Positions 1 through 8,334 of a DNA stretch of 64,000 nt are shown here, piece by piece. The notes beneath the pieces are model-generated. The model was not told where the DNA came from. It did no database searches and saw only the letters and a program-made list of their open reading frames with translations. Each line of letters opens with the position of its first letter. The first letter of the stretch is position 1. Source of the DNA: Litoreibacter albidus (GTDB lineage Bacteria; Pseudomonadota; Alphaproteobacteria; Rhodobacterales; Rhodobacteraceae); the NCBI RefSeq assembly GCF_900107015.1, contig NZ_FNOI01000007.1, forward strand, positions 111,001-175,000. The letters run 5' to 3'. A program made the translations under genes and the position numbers.

Positions 1-141
1 GGCAAGGCCACCCGCGTACGTGAGGCCGAAATCATGGCTGACGCAGCGGCGCAAGCGCAGTTGATGATTGAACGTATCGGAGCGCAGGGCGATCTTGCGC
101 TGCCCAGCGATTTTTGGGGACGGGAGGGGCAATCGTCATGA
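1..141 (+). CDS. C-terminal fragment of an unidentified protein
   Basis: An open frame runs in from the left edge and ends at TGA 139-141, giving 46 residues ending LPSDFWGREGQSS. The stretch REAEIMADAAAQAQLMIERI looks like an amphipathic helix. The next gene starts inside its stop (ATGA at 138), so it is probably translationally coupled and belongs to the same catabolic operon. I do not recognise the family from this tail. Confidence 0.55.
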   Translation, partial: GKATRVREAEIMADAAAQAQLMIERIGAQGDLALPSDFWGREGQSS

Positions 142-797
142 CGATATATGTGGTTAATCCAAATAGCAGCCAGCATGTGACCGACGGTATAGATAAGGCT
201 ATCGACCCGATGCGGGCGGCAAGTTTAGTGCCAATTGAGGCGCGCACCTTGACGCAAGGCCCTCCAGGTATCGAGACACAGGCGCATGTGGATGGCGTGG
301 TCGCACCGTTGCTGGAGCATTGCGCGGCATTCGAGAATGACGCCAGCGCGTTTGTCGTGGCCTGTTATTCTGATCCAGGTCTCGCGGCACTAAGGGAGCA
401 ATCCGCCCGTCCAGTAATCGGTATTGCGGAGGCGTCAATTCTTACTGCGATGACTTTCGGCCAGCGCTTCGGGATTATCTCGATCTTGTCCAAAAGCGTG
501 CCGCGCCACATGCGTTACGTTGGTGCGATGGGGGTTATGGATCGGCTCGCGGCAGACCTGCCGCTTGAGTTGGGCGTGCTGGAACTGGCAGACGAAACCC
601 GCACCTTCGAGAGACTAAAAGCAGTGGGTGAGGCCCTGCGCGACACTGCAATGGCGGATGTGGTCATTCTTGGTTGCGCGGGTATGACGGCTTTTCGAAC
701 AGACTTGGAACAGCATTTGGGTCTTCCGGTAATCGAACCTTGTCAGGCGGCTGTTGCGATGGCCATCGGCCAAGTGGCTCTTCAAACGACACGTTAG
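138..797 (+). CDS. Asp/Glu/hydantoin racemase family protein
   Basis: 219 residues, the usual length of this family of cofactor-independent racemases and decarboxylases, which use two cysteines as acid and base. The N terminus MTIYVVNPNSS is the typical first strand. Cys76 lies in VVACYSDPGL and Cys180 in ILGCAGM, matching the paired catalytic cysteines, and EPCQAAV near the C terminus is also typical. I chose ATG 138 over the longer ATG 114 because GGGAGGGG precedes it and it overlaps the upstream stop as ATGA. It is followed after 9 bases by a DapA-like gene. Substrate is unknown; hydantoins, maleate or malonate-type acids are all possible for the family. Confidence 0.85.
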   Translation: MTIYVVNPNSSQHVTDGIDKAIDPMRAASLVPIEARTLTQGPPGIETQAHVDGVVAPLLEHCAAFENDASAFVVACYSDPGLAALREQSARPVIGIAEASILTAMTFGQRFGIISILSKSVPRHMRYVGAMGVMDRLAADLPLELGVLELADETRTFERLKAVGEALRDTAMADVVILGCAGMTAFRTDLEQHLGLPVIEPCQAAVAMAIGQVALQTTR

Positions 798-806
798 GAA
801 ATTTAT

Positions 807-1730
807 ATGACACAGCTTACTCCCGACGCCTCCGGCGTATTCGTTATCGCGGTGACCCCATTTACGCCCGATGGGGGCATTGACTTTGAGAGTTGCGACA
901 AGATGGTAGATTTCTACCTTGATGTGGGCGCCACGGGCCTAACGGTTCTCGGAATGATGGGGGAGGCGCCAAAGCTCACCGTTGAAGAATCCCGCGATGT
1001 CGTTGCACGAATTTTGGCCCGCGTGAACGGTCGTGTGCCGGTCGTTGTGGGCGTCTCCGCGCCCGGCTTTGCGCAGATCGAGACCCTGACCAAGATGGTG
1101 ATGGACCTTGGGGCGGCAGGGGTCATGATCGCGCCGCCATCGTCGCTACGCACGGATGATCAAATTGTTAATTACTACACTCAGGTTGCCGCGCTAATCG
1201 GTGATGTGCCGTTCGTGTTGCAGGATTTCCCGCTGGTGACGGGGGTGCAGATGGCATCCAAAGTGATCGCGCGCATCGCAAATGACGTGCCGACTTGCGT
1301 CTGTCTGAAGCACGAAGACTGGCCCGGGCTGGAAAAGATTTCGACGCTGCGCGCGGACGGGGTGCTGAACAAGCGTATCTCGATCCTTTGCGGCAACGGT
1401 GGCCTGTTCCTGCCCGAAGAAATGGCGCGCGGTGCCGACGGTGCAATGACCGGATTTGCCTATCCGGAAATGATGGTCAGCGTGGTGGAGCACTATAACC
1501 GAGGCGACGTGGAGCGGGGGCAAGACATCTTCAACGCCTACCTGCCACTTGCGCGGTTTGAGCAGCAGCCGGGAATGGGGCTCGCTATTCGCAAGTACGC
1601 ATTGGCGAAACGCGGCGTCATTGCACATGACGCGCTGCGTAAACCCGGCGCCGGGTTATCGAAAGAAAGCCGGGTAGAGGTCGACAGGCTTATTGCGCGG
1701 CAAGAGAAACGACTGAAGGAGCTTGGTTAA
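807..1730 (+). CDS. DapA/NAL-family aldolase (dihydrodipicolinate synthase-like)
   Basis: 307 residues with the (beta/alpha)8 plan of class I pyruvate-type lyases. Lys168 in VCLKHEDWPG is the expected Schiff-base lysine. The GTTGE region of DapA appears as GMMGE (residues 49-53). The YxxP motif, whose Tyr relays protons in DapA, is replaced by LQDFP near 138-142, so this is probably not a lysine-biosynthetic DapA but a catabolic member. Its neighbours, a racemase and an SDR, support a role in breaking down a hydroxy or keto acid. The stop overlaps the next start as TAATG. Confidence 0.8.
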   Translation: MTQLTPDASGVFVIAVTPFTPDGGIDFESCDKMVDFYLDVGATGLTVLGMMGEAPKLTVEESRDVVARILARVNGRVPVVVGVSAPGFAQIETLTKMVMDLGAAGVMIAPPSSLRTDDQIVNYYTQVAALIGDVPFVLQDFPLVTGVQMASKVIARIANDVPTCVCLKHEDWPGLEKISTLRADGVLNKRISILCGNGGLFLPEEMARGADGAMTGFAYPEMMVSVVEHYNRGDVERGQDIFNAYLPLARFEQQPGMGLAIRKYALAKRGVIAHDALRKPGAGLSKESRVEVDRLIARQEKRLKELG

Positions 1731-2500
1731 TGGAACTTGAAATAGGCGGAAAACGCGCGCTCGTCTTGGGGGCCAGCCGTGGCCTAGGCATGGCGATTGC
1801 AAAGTCATTGGCGAGTGAGGGTGTCACGGTGTTCGCCGCCGCGCGGAGCCACGACAAGATTGTGGACTGGGCGAAAGGCATGGACAACGTGCATCCCGTT
1901 CAGCTCGACCTGAGCAAGCTTGACGAGGTCGACAGCGTCGTTGACACGCTGCTGAAAGATGGCGGCGTCGATATCATCGTGAACAATAGTGGCGGGCCGC
2001 CCCCCGGCACCGCGCAAGCTGCGGATCGCGGCACTTGGCTCGCGCATTTCGAAGCGATGGCCGCCAATCTGTTCCACTTGAACACCCGCCTCCTGCCTTC
2101 GATGAAAGAGCGCAAGTGGGGGCGCATCGTGTCGATCACGTCTTCAGGTGTGGAGCAACCTATTCCAAACCTTGCCGTGTCCAACGGCATCCGCGGGGCG
2201 GTTGTTGGGTGGTCCAAAACGCTGGCAAATGAAGTTGCGGGCGACGGGATCACCGTCAATGTTGTCATGCCTGGGCGCATTCATACTCAACGAGTGGACG
2301 AGTTGGACGCGGCTGCGGCCAAGCGTACCGACACCGACATCGCCGATGTATCGGCCAAGTCCCGTGCAACGATCCCAGCCGGACGCTATGGCAAGCCTGA
2401 AGAATTCGCGGACGTCGTAACGTTTTTGGCGTCACAGCGTGCGTCTTACGTGACTGGTTCCCGCATCCGCATTGATGGCGGGTCGATCAAGTCGATCTGA
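1730..2500 (+). CDS. Short-chain dehydrogenase-like protein without the YxxxK catalytic motif
   Basis: 256 residues with an SDR Rossmann fold. The cofactor loop LGASRGLGMAIA and NNSGGPPP (the NNAG equivalent) are clear, and the C-terminal part GSRIRIDGG is typical. Where SDRs carry YxxxK, just ahead of the GLTKSLA helix, this protein reads SNGIRGAVVGWSKTLA, so Tyr and Lys are replaced by Ser and Arg. A known SDR-like subgroup lacks the tetrad, so this need not be a broken gene. Start ATG overlaps the upstream stop. Last gene of the operon; the LacI gene converges 25 bases downstream. Confidence 0.8.
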   Translation: MELEIGGKRALVLGASRGLGMAIAKSLASEGVTVFAAARSHDKIVDWAKGMDNVHPVQLDLSKLDEVDSVVDTLLKDGGVDIIVNNSGGPPPGTAQAADRGTWLAHFEAMAANLFHLNTRLLPSMKERKWGRIVSITSSGVEQPIPNLAVSNGIRGAVVGWSKTLANEVAGDGITVNVVMPGRIHTQRVDELDAAAAKRTDTDIADVSAKSRATIPAGRYGKPEEFADVVTFLASQRASYVTGSRIRIDGGSIKSI

Positions 2501-2525
2501 GGGACCTGTAGACCTGTGCGCCACT

Positions 2526-3539
2526 TTAATGGGTGGCGCGCAGGACCAGCTGTGTATCAATAAATACCGTTTCGCTTTGCTTTCCGGGAGTGGCAAGTCG
2601 CCGTTCTAGCAGGTTGAGTATTTCGGTGACGGAGGCGTCAATCGGGTTACGCACTGTGGTAAGATCAAACATCGGCCAACTGGCCATGGAGATGTCATCG
2701 AAGCCCACCACTGACAAATCTTTAGGAACCGCCAGCCCCATCTCCCGTGCTGCGGTCAACGCGCCAATTGCCATAGCGTCGTTGGCGCAGATCAGCGCGT
2801 CAATGGCGTGGGAGCTCAGCAGTTGTTTTGCGCTCGAATGCCCACCAGCGACCGTGTAGTCGCCCAAGCTTTCTGCAACAAGTGAAAGCCCCGCTGCTTT
2901 CAAGGCCTCAAGCACCCCGCCTTTACGAATCGCCGAGGAGTAGAAATCTGCAGGACCAGCCAAAAAACCGAAGCGAGTTCTGCCCTGCCTGATCAAGGTT
3001 TCAGTCATCTCTTTGGTGCCGTCCGAGTGCCTGCAGCAGACATTGTCTACGTCTGGCGCTTCAATGGGGCGACCGGATGATATCATCGGAATCGCGTATT
3101 TCGTGCACTGGCTGACGATATCTGCCGACATGCTGCCCCCGCGCAGGATAAGGGCGTCCAGCGGATAGCGAAGCACGTCTTCAATCGCGGTTGCGGCCCG
3201 TTGACCGCCGCCATCAATGAGAATCGGCCACTTGTTCAAGGCGTTCAATTCGCCGACCAACTGGCCGACAAACGCGGTGTCGTAAGGGCTGCGCATGTCG
3301 CCAACGAAGATCGCAACCAGATGCGATCTACCGCCTTGCAAACCTGCTGCGAGGGCATTGGGTTTGTAGCCCAAAATTGCGGCTACTTCGCGGATTTTAG
3401 TGCGCTTTTTATCGTCAAGGTAAGCCCCGTCGGTGAATGCGCGCGAGACGGCGGAGCGGGACACGCCTGCGGCCTCTGCAACCATTCGAGCTGTCACGCG
3501 GCGGGGCCGCTGGCCATGGACGGGGATGTAATCGCTCAC
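2526..3539 (-). CDS. LacI family transcriptional regulator
   Basis: 337 residues. An N-terminal LacI helix-turn-helix (TARMVAEAAGVSRSAVSRAF, about residues 16-35) is followed by the hinge region ILGYKPNALAAGL and a periplasmic-binding-protein-like sensor domain (for example VVGFDDISMASWP near 275). It is divergent from ugpB with 233 bases between, so it is the likely regulator of the ugp genes. It also converges on the racemase-aldolase-SDR operon and might regulate that instead. The effector is unknown. Confidence 0.9.
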   Translation of the reverse strand: MSDYIPVHGQRPRRVTARMVAEAAGVSRSAVSRAFTDGAYLDDKKRTKIREVAAILGYKPNALAAGLQGGRSHLVAIFVGDMRSPYDTAFVGQLVGELNALNKWPILIDGGGQRAATAIEDVLRYPLDALILRGGSMSADIVSQCTKYAIPMISSGRPIEAPDVDNVCCRHSDGTKEMTETLIRQGRTRFGFLAGPADFYSSAIRKGGVLEALKAAGLSLVAESLGDYTVAGGHSSAKQLLSSHAIDALICANDAMAIGALTAAREMGLAVPKDLSVVGFDDISMASWPMFDLTTVRNPIDASVTEILNLLERRLATPGKQSETVFIDTQLVLRATH

Positions 3540-3748
3540 GCCAGACCTGTCCTATTCCTGAGGGGGATTTGTCAAGATTGTCGTAAATGTTTCGTCGAAC
3601 TGTCACACAGCGCGGCTAGGTGAACACGTGTGCACACCGTGCATGCCTCGGGAAGGGGCGTGACCCTTCTCATTGTTACAGCCGCATGGGGCAGGTGCCC
3701 CGAAACCAACTGCATATGCAAACCCCGTGCGCGTGCACCCCACGGGTA

Positions 3749-3762
3749 CAGATTTAAATCTG
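3749..3762. promoter_or_regulatory. 14-bp perfect palindrome overlapping the ugpB ribosome binding site
   Basis: CAGATTTAAATCTG is a perfect palindrome whose last base is the first G of the GGAGG that serves ugpB (ATG 3773). The intergenic 3540-3772 also holds TGCATATGCA (3716-3725 region) and ACACGTGT near 3626. None has the central CG typical of LacI operators, so assignment to the divergent LacI protein is only a guess. Confidence 0.35.
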
Positions 3763-3772
3763 GAGGACAGAT

Positions 3773-5080
3773 ATGAAAGCTTTCAAAATTACCACGGCTG
3801 CCGCCGCTTTCGCACTCATGGCGAATGCGTCTTTCGCCGCGACAGAAATTAGCTGGTGGCACGCTATGGGCGGCGCTCTTGGCGATACCGTCAACCAGCT
3901 GGCCGAGGACTTCAATGCGAGCCAAAGCGATTACAAAATCACGCCAGTATTCAAAGGCACTTATGAGGAAGCGTTGACGGCTGGGATCGCCGCCTTCCGT
4001 GCGGGCGAGCAGCCAAACGTCTTGCAGGTGTTCGATGCCGGTGCCGCCACTGTTATTGGTGCAAAAGGGGCGACCGTTCCGGTCCAAGACCTGCTCGTTG
4101 ACAACGGAGCCGACTTCGACATCAACGATTACATTTCCGGTGTGCGTTACTTCTACGCGGACAGCGATGGCAAGATGATCGGCATGCCGTTCAACTCCTC
4201 GTCGCCAATCATGTATTACAACGTGCAAGCGTTGGAAAAGGCCGGTGTGACCGCGCCTAAAACATGGGAAGAGTTTCAGACAGTCACGGCCCCTGCTTTG
4301 AAAGATGCGGGCTACACTGCGTTGTCGCAATCGCACCTGCCGTGGATTTTCACTGAGAACTTCATGTCCCGCCACGATCTGCCGTTTGCCACGAACGACA
4401 ACGGCTACGAGGGCGCAGAGGGTACAAAAATTCTGGTGAACAACGACGCCATCAAGAACCACTTCACCGCGGTAACGGACTGGCAGAAGAACGGCTATTT
4501 TGAGTGGTTCGGCACTGGCTGGGGCGACAACCAAACCCCGTTTGAAGAAGGCAAAGTGGCGATCTGGCTTGGCTCCTCCGGCTCGTTCGGTGGTCTGGCC
4601 AAAAAAGGCCTGCCGTTTGATTTCTCCGCGACTTACCTCCCATATTGGGAAGCCGTCACGACTGAGCCTAAGCAGACCTTCATCGGTGGTGCATCCTTGT
4701 TCGCAATGGCTGGGAAAAGCCCTGAAGAGAACAAAGCAACCGCCGCGTTCTTCGAGTTCCTGACCAAGCCCGAGACACAGTATTTCTGGCACCAGGAAAC
4801 CGGTTACGTACCGATCACGGAAGCCGCTTATGAGATGGCCAAAGCTGATGGCCACTACGACCGCGCACCGGCGGCCGAAACCGGCATCTTGCAGCTGTCC
4901 TTGCCAGCAGGTGAGAACACCAAGGGCTACCGGATGGGCTTCTATGTACAGATCCGTGATGTGATGAACCGCGAATACGGCCGCATCCTGACCGGAGAAA
5001 CGTCCGTAGAGGATGCCTTCGCGAACATTGAAGAAGAGGCCAACGGCCTGCTCGCTCGCTTCGCCAAAACGCAGAACTAA
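3773..5080 (+). CDS. ugpB: sn-glycerol-3-phosphate ABC transporter, periplasmic binding protein UgpB
   Basis: 435 residues, the length of Escherichia coli UgpB (438). A Sec signal peptide (MKAFKITT...ASFAA) ends near residue 23. The mature protein begins TEISWWHAMGG and contains FKGTYEEALTAGIAAFRAG, FNSSSPIMYYN, IGGASLFAM and HQETGYVPITEAAY, all closely matching UgpB. UgpB captures glycerol-3-phosphate and glycerophosphodiesters in the periplasm. GGAGG precedes the start. It is first in ugpBAEC, with a 73-base gap before ugpA. No ugpQ phosphodiesterase is seen nearby. Confidence 0.93.
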   Translation: MKAFKITTAAAAFALMANASFAATEISWWHAMGGALGDTVNQLAEDFNASQSDYKITPVFKGTYEEALTAGIAAFRAGEQPNVLQVFDAGAATVIGAKGATVPVQDLLVDNGADFDINDYISGVRYFYADSDGKMIGMPFNSSSPIMYYNVQALEKAGVTAPKTWEEFQTVTAPALKDAGYTALSQSHLPWIFTENFMSRHDLPFATNDNGYEGAEGTKILVNNDAIKNHFTAVTDWQKNGYFEWFGTGWGDNQTPFEEGKVAIWLGSSGSFGGLAKKGLPFDFSATYLPYWEAVTTEPKQTFIGGASLFAMAGKSPEENKATAAFFEFLTKPETQYFWHQETGYVPITEAAYEMAKADGHYDRAPAAETGILQLSLPAGENTKGYRMGFYVQIRDVMNREYGRILTGETSVEDAFANIEEEANGLLARFAKTQN

Positions 5081-5153
5081 ACGTTTCCCACACAATGCCA
5101 TCGGCGGTCGCAGCACTTGCGGCCGCCATTTCGTTCCGACAGGAGGCCCCCCT

Positions 5154-6035
5154 TTGAAACGCGCCGGATTCACCACCCGATGGCTGCCCATTTTGCTGCT
5201 TTTGCCGCAATTGCTGATCATCGCGGTTTTCTTTTATTGGCCCGCAGTTCACGCGGTACAGTCATCCTTCTTCTTGCAAGACCCCTTTGGCTTCGGCTCC
5301 AGCTTCGTCGGGTTGGACAATTACAGGGACCTTGCAGGCAGTGGAGAATACATCAAAATCGCGCGTTTCACGCTGCTCTTCACCGTGCTTGTAACCTTCT
5401 TTTCGCTAGGTTTGGCGCTGCTGCTGGCGGTTAAGGCTGACAATGTTATCCGTGGCGCCAGATCGTACCGTACCTTGCTGATGTGGGTCTACGCTGTGGC
5501 CCCGCCCGTCGCGGGCTTTATCGGCTTGCTCATGTTCAACCAAAGCTGGGGGCCACTGACCGAGATGGCGCGCGCCATCGGCTGGGACTTCAAGCTGGGT
5601 GTGAACTTCAACGATACCGCCACAGCGATGGTAATTGTGTCGGTCTGGAAGCAGGTACCGGTCAACTTCATTTTCTTCCTGTCCGGATTGCAGTCTATCC
5701 CTAAATCGGTGCGCGAGGCCGCGTTGATCGATAACCGCTCCGCTGTTGGCCGCTTTTGGGATGTGACCTTTCCGTTGCTGGCACCGACTGGCTTTTTCCT
5801 GCTGATCATCAACATCACCTACGCGCTGTTTGATACCTTTGGGATTATCGACACGCTGGTGAAGGGAGAGCCAGGAAATAACCCGATGACCTTGGTTTAC
5901 AAGGTCTACGTCGACGGCTTTCGCGGCAATGATCTGGGCGGCTCGTCAGCCCAATCAGTTGTGCTGATGGTGCTTGTCCTTGCCTTAACCGTATTCCAGT
6001 TCCGCTTGATCGAGCGGCGCATCCATTACACGTGA
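5154..6035 (+). CDS. ugpA: sn-glycerol-3-phosphate ABC transporter permease UgpA
   Basis: 293 residues from TTG 5154, preceded by AGGAGG at 5141-5146. An open frame continues upstream to 5013 inside ugpB, but family length (295) and the ribosome binding site favour TTG. Six membrane segments are visible, starting with WLPILLLLPQLLIIAVFFYW. The EAA loop reads EAALIDNRSAVGRFWDVTFPLL. It forms the channel with UgpE and docks on UgpC. LVKGEPGNNPMTL is typical of UgpA. Confidence 0.9.
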   Translation: MKRAGFTTRWLPILLLLPQLLIIAVFFYWPAVHAVQSSFFLQDPFGFGSSFVGLDNYRDLAGSGEYIKIARFTLLFTVLVTFFSLGLALLLAVKADNVIRGARSYRTLLMWVYAVAPPVAGFIGLLMFNQSWGPLTEMARAIGWDFKLGVNFNDTATAMVIVSVWKQVPVNFIFFLSGLQSIPKSVREAALIDNRSAVGRFWDVTFPLLAPTGFFLLIINITYALFDTFGIIDTLVKGEPGNNPMTLVYKVYVDGFRGNDLGGSSAQSVVLMVLVLALTVFQFRLIERRIHYT

Positions 6036-6045
6036 GGACGCGATA

Positions 6046-6933
6046 ATGACTGACATATCACAAGACCCGCACGCCACACCCGCCCGCCGCATAAAATGGG
6101 GCAGGGTACTGGATCATGCGATCTTGATCGTCGGATCTCTGTTCATGCTCATCCCACTGTTGGTCGTGCTGCAAACCACGACGACCACGGATATCGAGAC
6201 GATAAAGAACGGTCCAGAATTGTTAATCGGCACACAGTTCGATGACAACTTCATGAAGGCGATGTTCAAGGCGTCGGGCTTCTCGGGCGAAAATACTGGG
6301 ACGTCGATGTTGATTAACTCGATGATCCTAGGCCTTGGGTTTGCGCTTGGTAAAATCGTGATCGGCATGATGGCGGCCTACGCGCTGGTTTACTTTCGCC
6401 TGCGCTTCGCCACCTTCGCGTTCTGGTTAATCTTCACGACGTTGTTGCTTCCGCTGGAGGTGCGCATTCTGCCGTCTTATGAGATTGCGCAAAAGCTTAG
6501 CCTGCTGAACACCTATACGGGATTGATCGTTCCGCTGATTGCGTCCGCCACGGCGACGTTCTTCTTTCGCCAGTATTTCCGGTCTGTCCCCGAAGAGTTG
6601 GTGGAGGCCGCGCGCATTGACGGGGCAGGACCGGTCAAATTCTTCATAGATATCTTGGTGCCTTTGTCTCAAACAATGATCGCCGCGATGTTCATCATCA
6701 TGTTTGTCTTTGGCTGGAACCAGTATCTCTGGCCCACAATGGTGACGACAGAGGAAGGTATGTACACGCTGGTGCGCGGCATCAAGCAACTGACGCAAGA
6801 CCTTGAAGGCACCAACATCCCCGAATACGGACGAGCAAATATGCTCGCCCTCATAGCGATCCTGCCACCTGTGGCAGTCGTGATTTTCTTCCAGAGCTGG
6901 TTCGTCAAGGGACTGACGGAATCGGATAAGTAA
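6046..6933 (+). CDS. ugpE: sn-glycerol-3-phosphate ABC transporter permease UgpE
   Basis: 295 residues, one more than is usual for the family. A membrane segment [20 protein letters not shown] is followed by five more. The EAA loop reads [20 protein letters not shown], which contacts the ATPase. The segment [21 protein letters not shown] is characteristic of UgpE. It follows ugpA after 10 bases and precedes ugpC by 10 bases, so the three are co-translated from one transcript. It pairs with UgpA in the inner membrane. Confidence 0.92.
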   Translation: MTDISQDPHATPARRIKWGRVLDHAILIVGSLFMLIPLLVVLQTTTTTDIETIKNGPELLIGTQFDDNFMKAMFKASGFSGENTGTSMLINSMILGLGFALGKIVIGMMAAYALVYFRLRFATFAFWLIFTTLLLPLEVRILPSYEIAQKLSLLNTYTGLIVPLIASATATFFFRQYFRSVPEELVEAARIDGAGPVKFFIDILVPLSQTMIAAMFIIMFVFGWNQYLWPTMVTTEEGMYTLVRGIKQLTQDLEGTNIPEYGRANMLALIAILPPVAVVIFFQSWFVKGLTESDK

Positions 6934-6943
6934 GGACGCAAAA

Positions 6944-7984
6944 ATGGCGCAAATTTCCCTACAGAACCTTCGCAAAATCTACCCCAACGGCTTCGAGGCG
7001 GTGCAGCCGACGAACTTTGATATTGCGGATGGCGAGTTTGTGGTGCTCGTCGGACCGTCCGGCTGCGGCAAGTCCACGCTTCTACGCATGGTCGCTGGAC
7101 TGGAGGACATCACAGAAGGTTCCTTGTCTATCAACGGGCGGCAGGTGAACAATGTCGACCCCGCAGACCGTGACATCGCGATGGTGTTTCAGAACTACGC
7201 GCTCTACCCGCATATGACGGTACGCAAGAATATCGGCTACGGGTTGAAGAACCGCAAAACCGCGCCCGCCGAGATTGAGGCCAAGGTGCAAGAGGCAGCA
7301 AAGATGTTGAACCTTGTGGAATACCTAGACCGCAAGCCCAGCCAGCTTTCGGGCGGCCAGCGTCAGCGTGTTGCCATGGGGCGCGCAGTGGTCCGCGACC
7401 CTGCGCTGTTCTTATTTGATGAGCCTCTGTCAAACCTTGATGCGAAGCTGCGTCATCAAATGCGGATCGAGATCAAGTCCTTGCAACGCCGCCTTGGTGT
7501 GACGTCAATCTATGTGACCCACGATCAGGTCGAGGCGATGACCATGGCCGACAGGATCATTGTTCTGAACGGGGGGCAGATCGAGCAAATCGGAACGCCC
7601 GCGGAAATTTACCACGCACCCGCCTCAACCTTCGTGGCAAGCTTCATGGGCGCTCCGCCGATGAACCTAGTTGAGGGACGCCTGGACACCGGTCAGGTAA
7701 TGATCGGAGACGGCATCGCCCTCGGAAACGCAGAAGGCACGGGCCCTGTCACTGTGGGCATCCGTCCCGAAGACGTTGAACTTAACGATCAAGGCAGCCT
7801 TATGTTCACGGTCGATTTGGTCGAAGAGTTAGGCGCGCACCGGTTGCTCCACGGGCGGTTGGCGGGGCAGCCGTTTACCGTTCACGTCGGGAAAGAGGTC
7901 GTTGTCGGTGCCGGTGATGCTGCCGTGAACATCAAACCAGATTCAATACGCTTGTTCGACGTTGAGACAGGTGCCGCGCGGTGA
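6944..7984 (+). CDS. ugpC: sn-glycerol-3-phosphate ABC transporter ATPase UgpC
   Basis: 346 residues. The nucleotide-binding domain has Walker [10 protein letters not shown] (about 37-45), Q-loop VFQNYALYP, signature LSGGQRQR, Walker [14 protein letters not shown] and H-loop [12 protein letters not shown]-terminal TOBE/regulatory domain (about 235-346, GIRPEDVEL) follows, as in MalK and UgpC. It energises import through UgpAE. Last gene of the operon; an inverted repeat lies 3 bases after the stop. Confidence 0.92.
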   Translation: MAQISLQNLRKIYPNGFEAVQPTNFDIADGEFVVLVGPSGCGKSTLLRMVAGLEDITEGSLSINGRQVNNVDPADRDIAMVFQNYALYPHMTVRKNIGYGLKNRKTAPAEIEAKVQEAAKMLNLVEYLDRKPSQLSGGQRQRVAMGRAVVRDPALFLFDEPLSNLDAKLRHQMRIEIKSLQRRLGVTSIYVTHDQVEAMTMADRIIVLNGGQIEQIGTPAEIYHAPASTFVASFMGAPPMNLVEGRLDTGQVMIGDGIALGNAEGTGPVTVGIRPEDVELNDQGSLMFTVDLVEELGAHRLLHGRLAGQPFTVHVGKEVVVGAGDAAVNIKPDSIRLFDVETGAAR

Positions 7985-7987
7985 GCA

Positions 7988-8012
7988 GTGGCGGGTCAAT
8001 ATGAGCCGCCAC
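7988..8012 (+). terminator. Hairpin after ugpC
   Basis: GTGGCGG and CCGCCAC form a 7-bp stem around an 11-base loop immediately after the ugpC stop. There is no clear T-run, so it may terminate weakly or stabilise the ugp mRNA end ahead of the glycine riboswitch. Confidence 0.45.
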
Positions 8013-8095
8013 GCGTAGGCTCTTGACTCGTACAGCATTCAACTGTCATTTGGCCGTGCTTGGCTGGAGCACATGCTTCGGTCATCGCGCAGTTA

Positions 8096-8243
8096 CGTCG
8101 GGAGAACCAGCTTGTCTGGTGCCGAAGGAGCAACCGCCCCGGAAACTCTCAGGCCAAAGGGACCGACGCAACAGATAAGGATCTGGAGAGAGGTGTTAGA
8201 TCACCCGCCGAAGGGATAGCGATCTCAGGCAAAAGGACAGAGT
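8096..8243 (+). ncRNA. Tandem glycine riboswitch (gcvT leader)
   Basis: Two consecutive glycine aptamers precede gcvT. Aptamer I spans about 8096-8168, closed by CGTCGG (8096-8101) and CCGACG (8163-8168), with the conserved GCCGAAGGAGCAA and ACTCTCAGGCCAAAGGGACC. Aptamer II spans about 8174-8243 with CGCCGAAGGGATAGC and ATCTCAGGCAAAAGGACAG. This is the established gcvT motif, which senses glycine and normally turns the cleavage operon on. About 90 bases of expression platform follow to the gcvT ATG at 8335. It explains most of the 350-base gap 7985-8334. Confidence 0.95.
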
Positions 8244-8334
8244 GGGCATCATGCGTGTGGGGACACCACGCGTTCTTTGGTGCCGGACGCTGTGCATACA
8301 GGATATCGTCGGCTTGATTGAGAAGGGCCGGAAG

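Noticed and set aside
3572..5221. A 549-codon open frame on the minus strand across ugpB
   Set aside because: It is antisense to a clear UgpB gene, has no ribosome site or recognisable motif, and results from codon bias in G+C-rich DNA.
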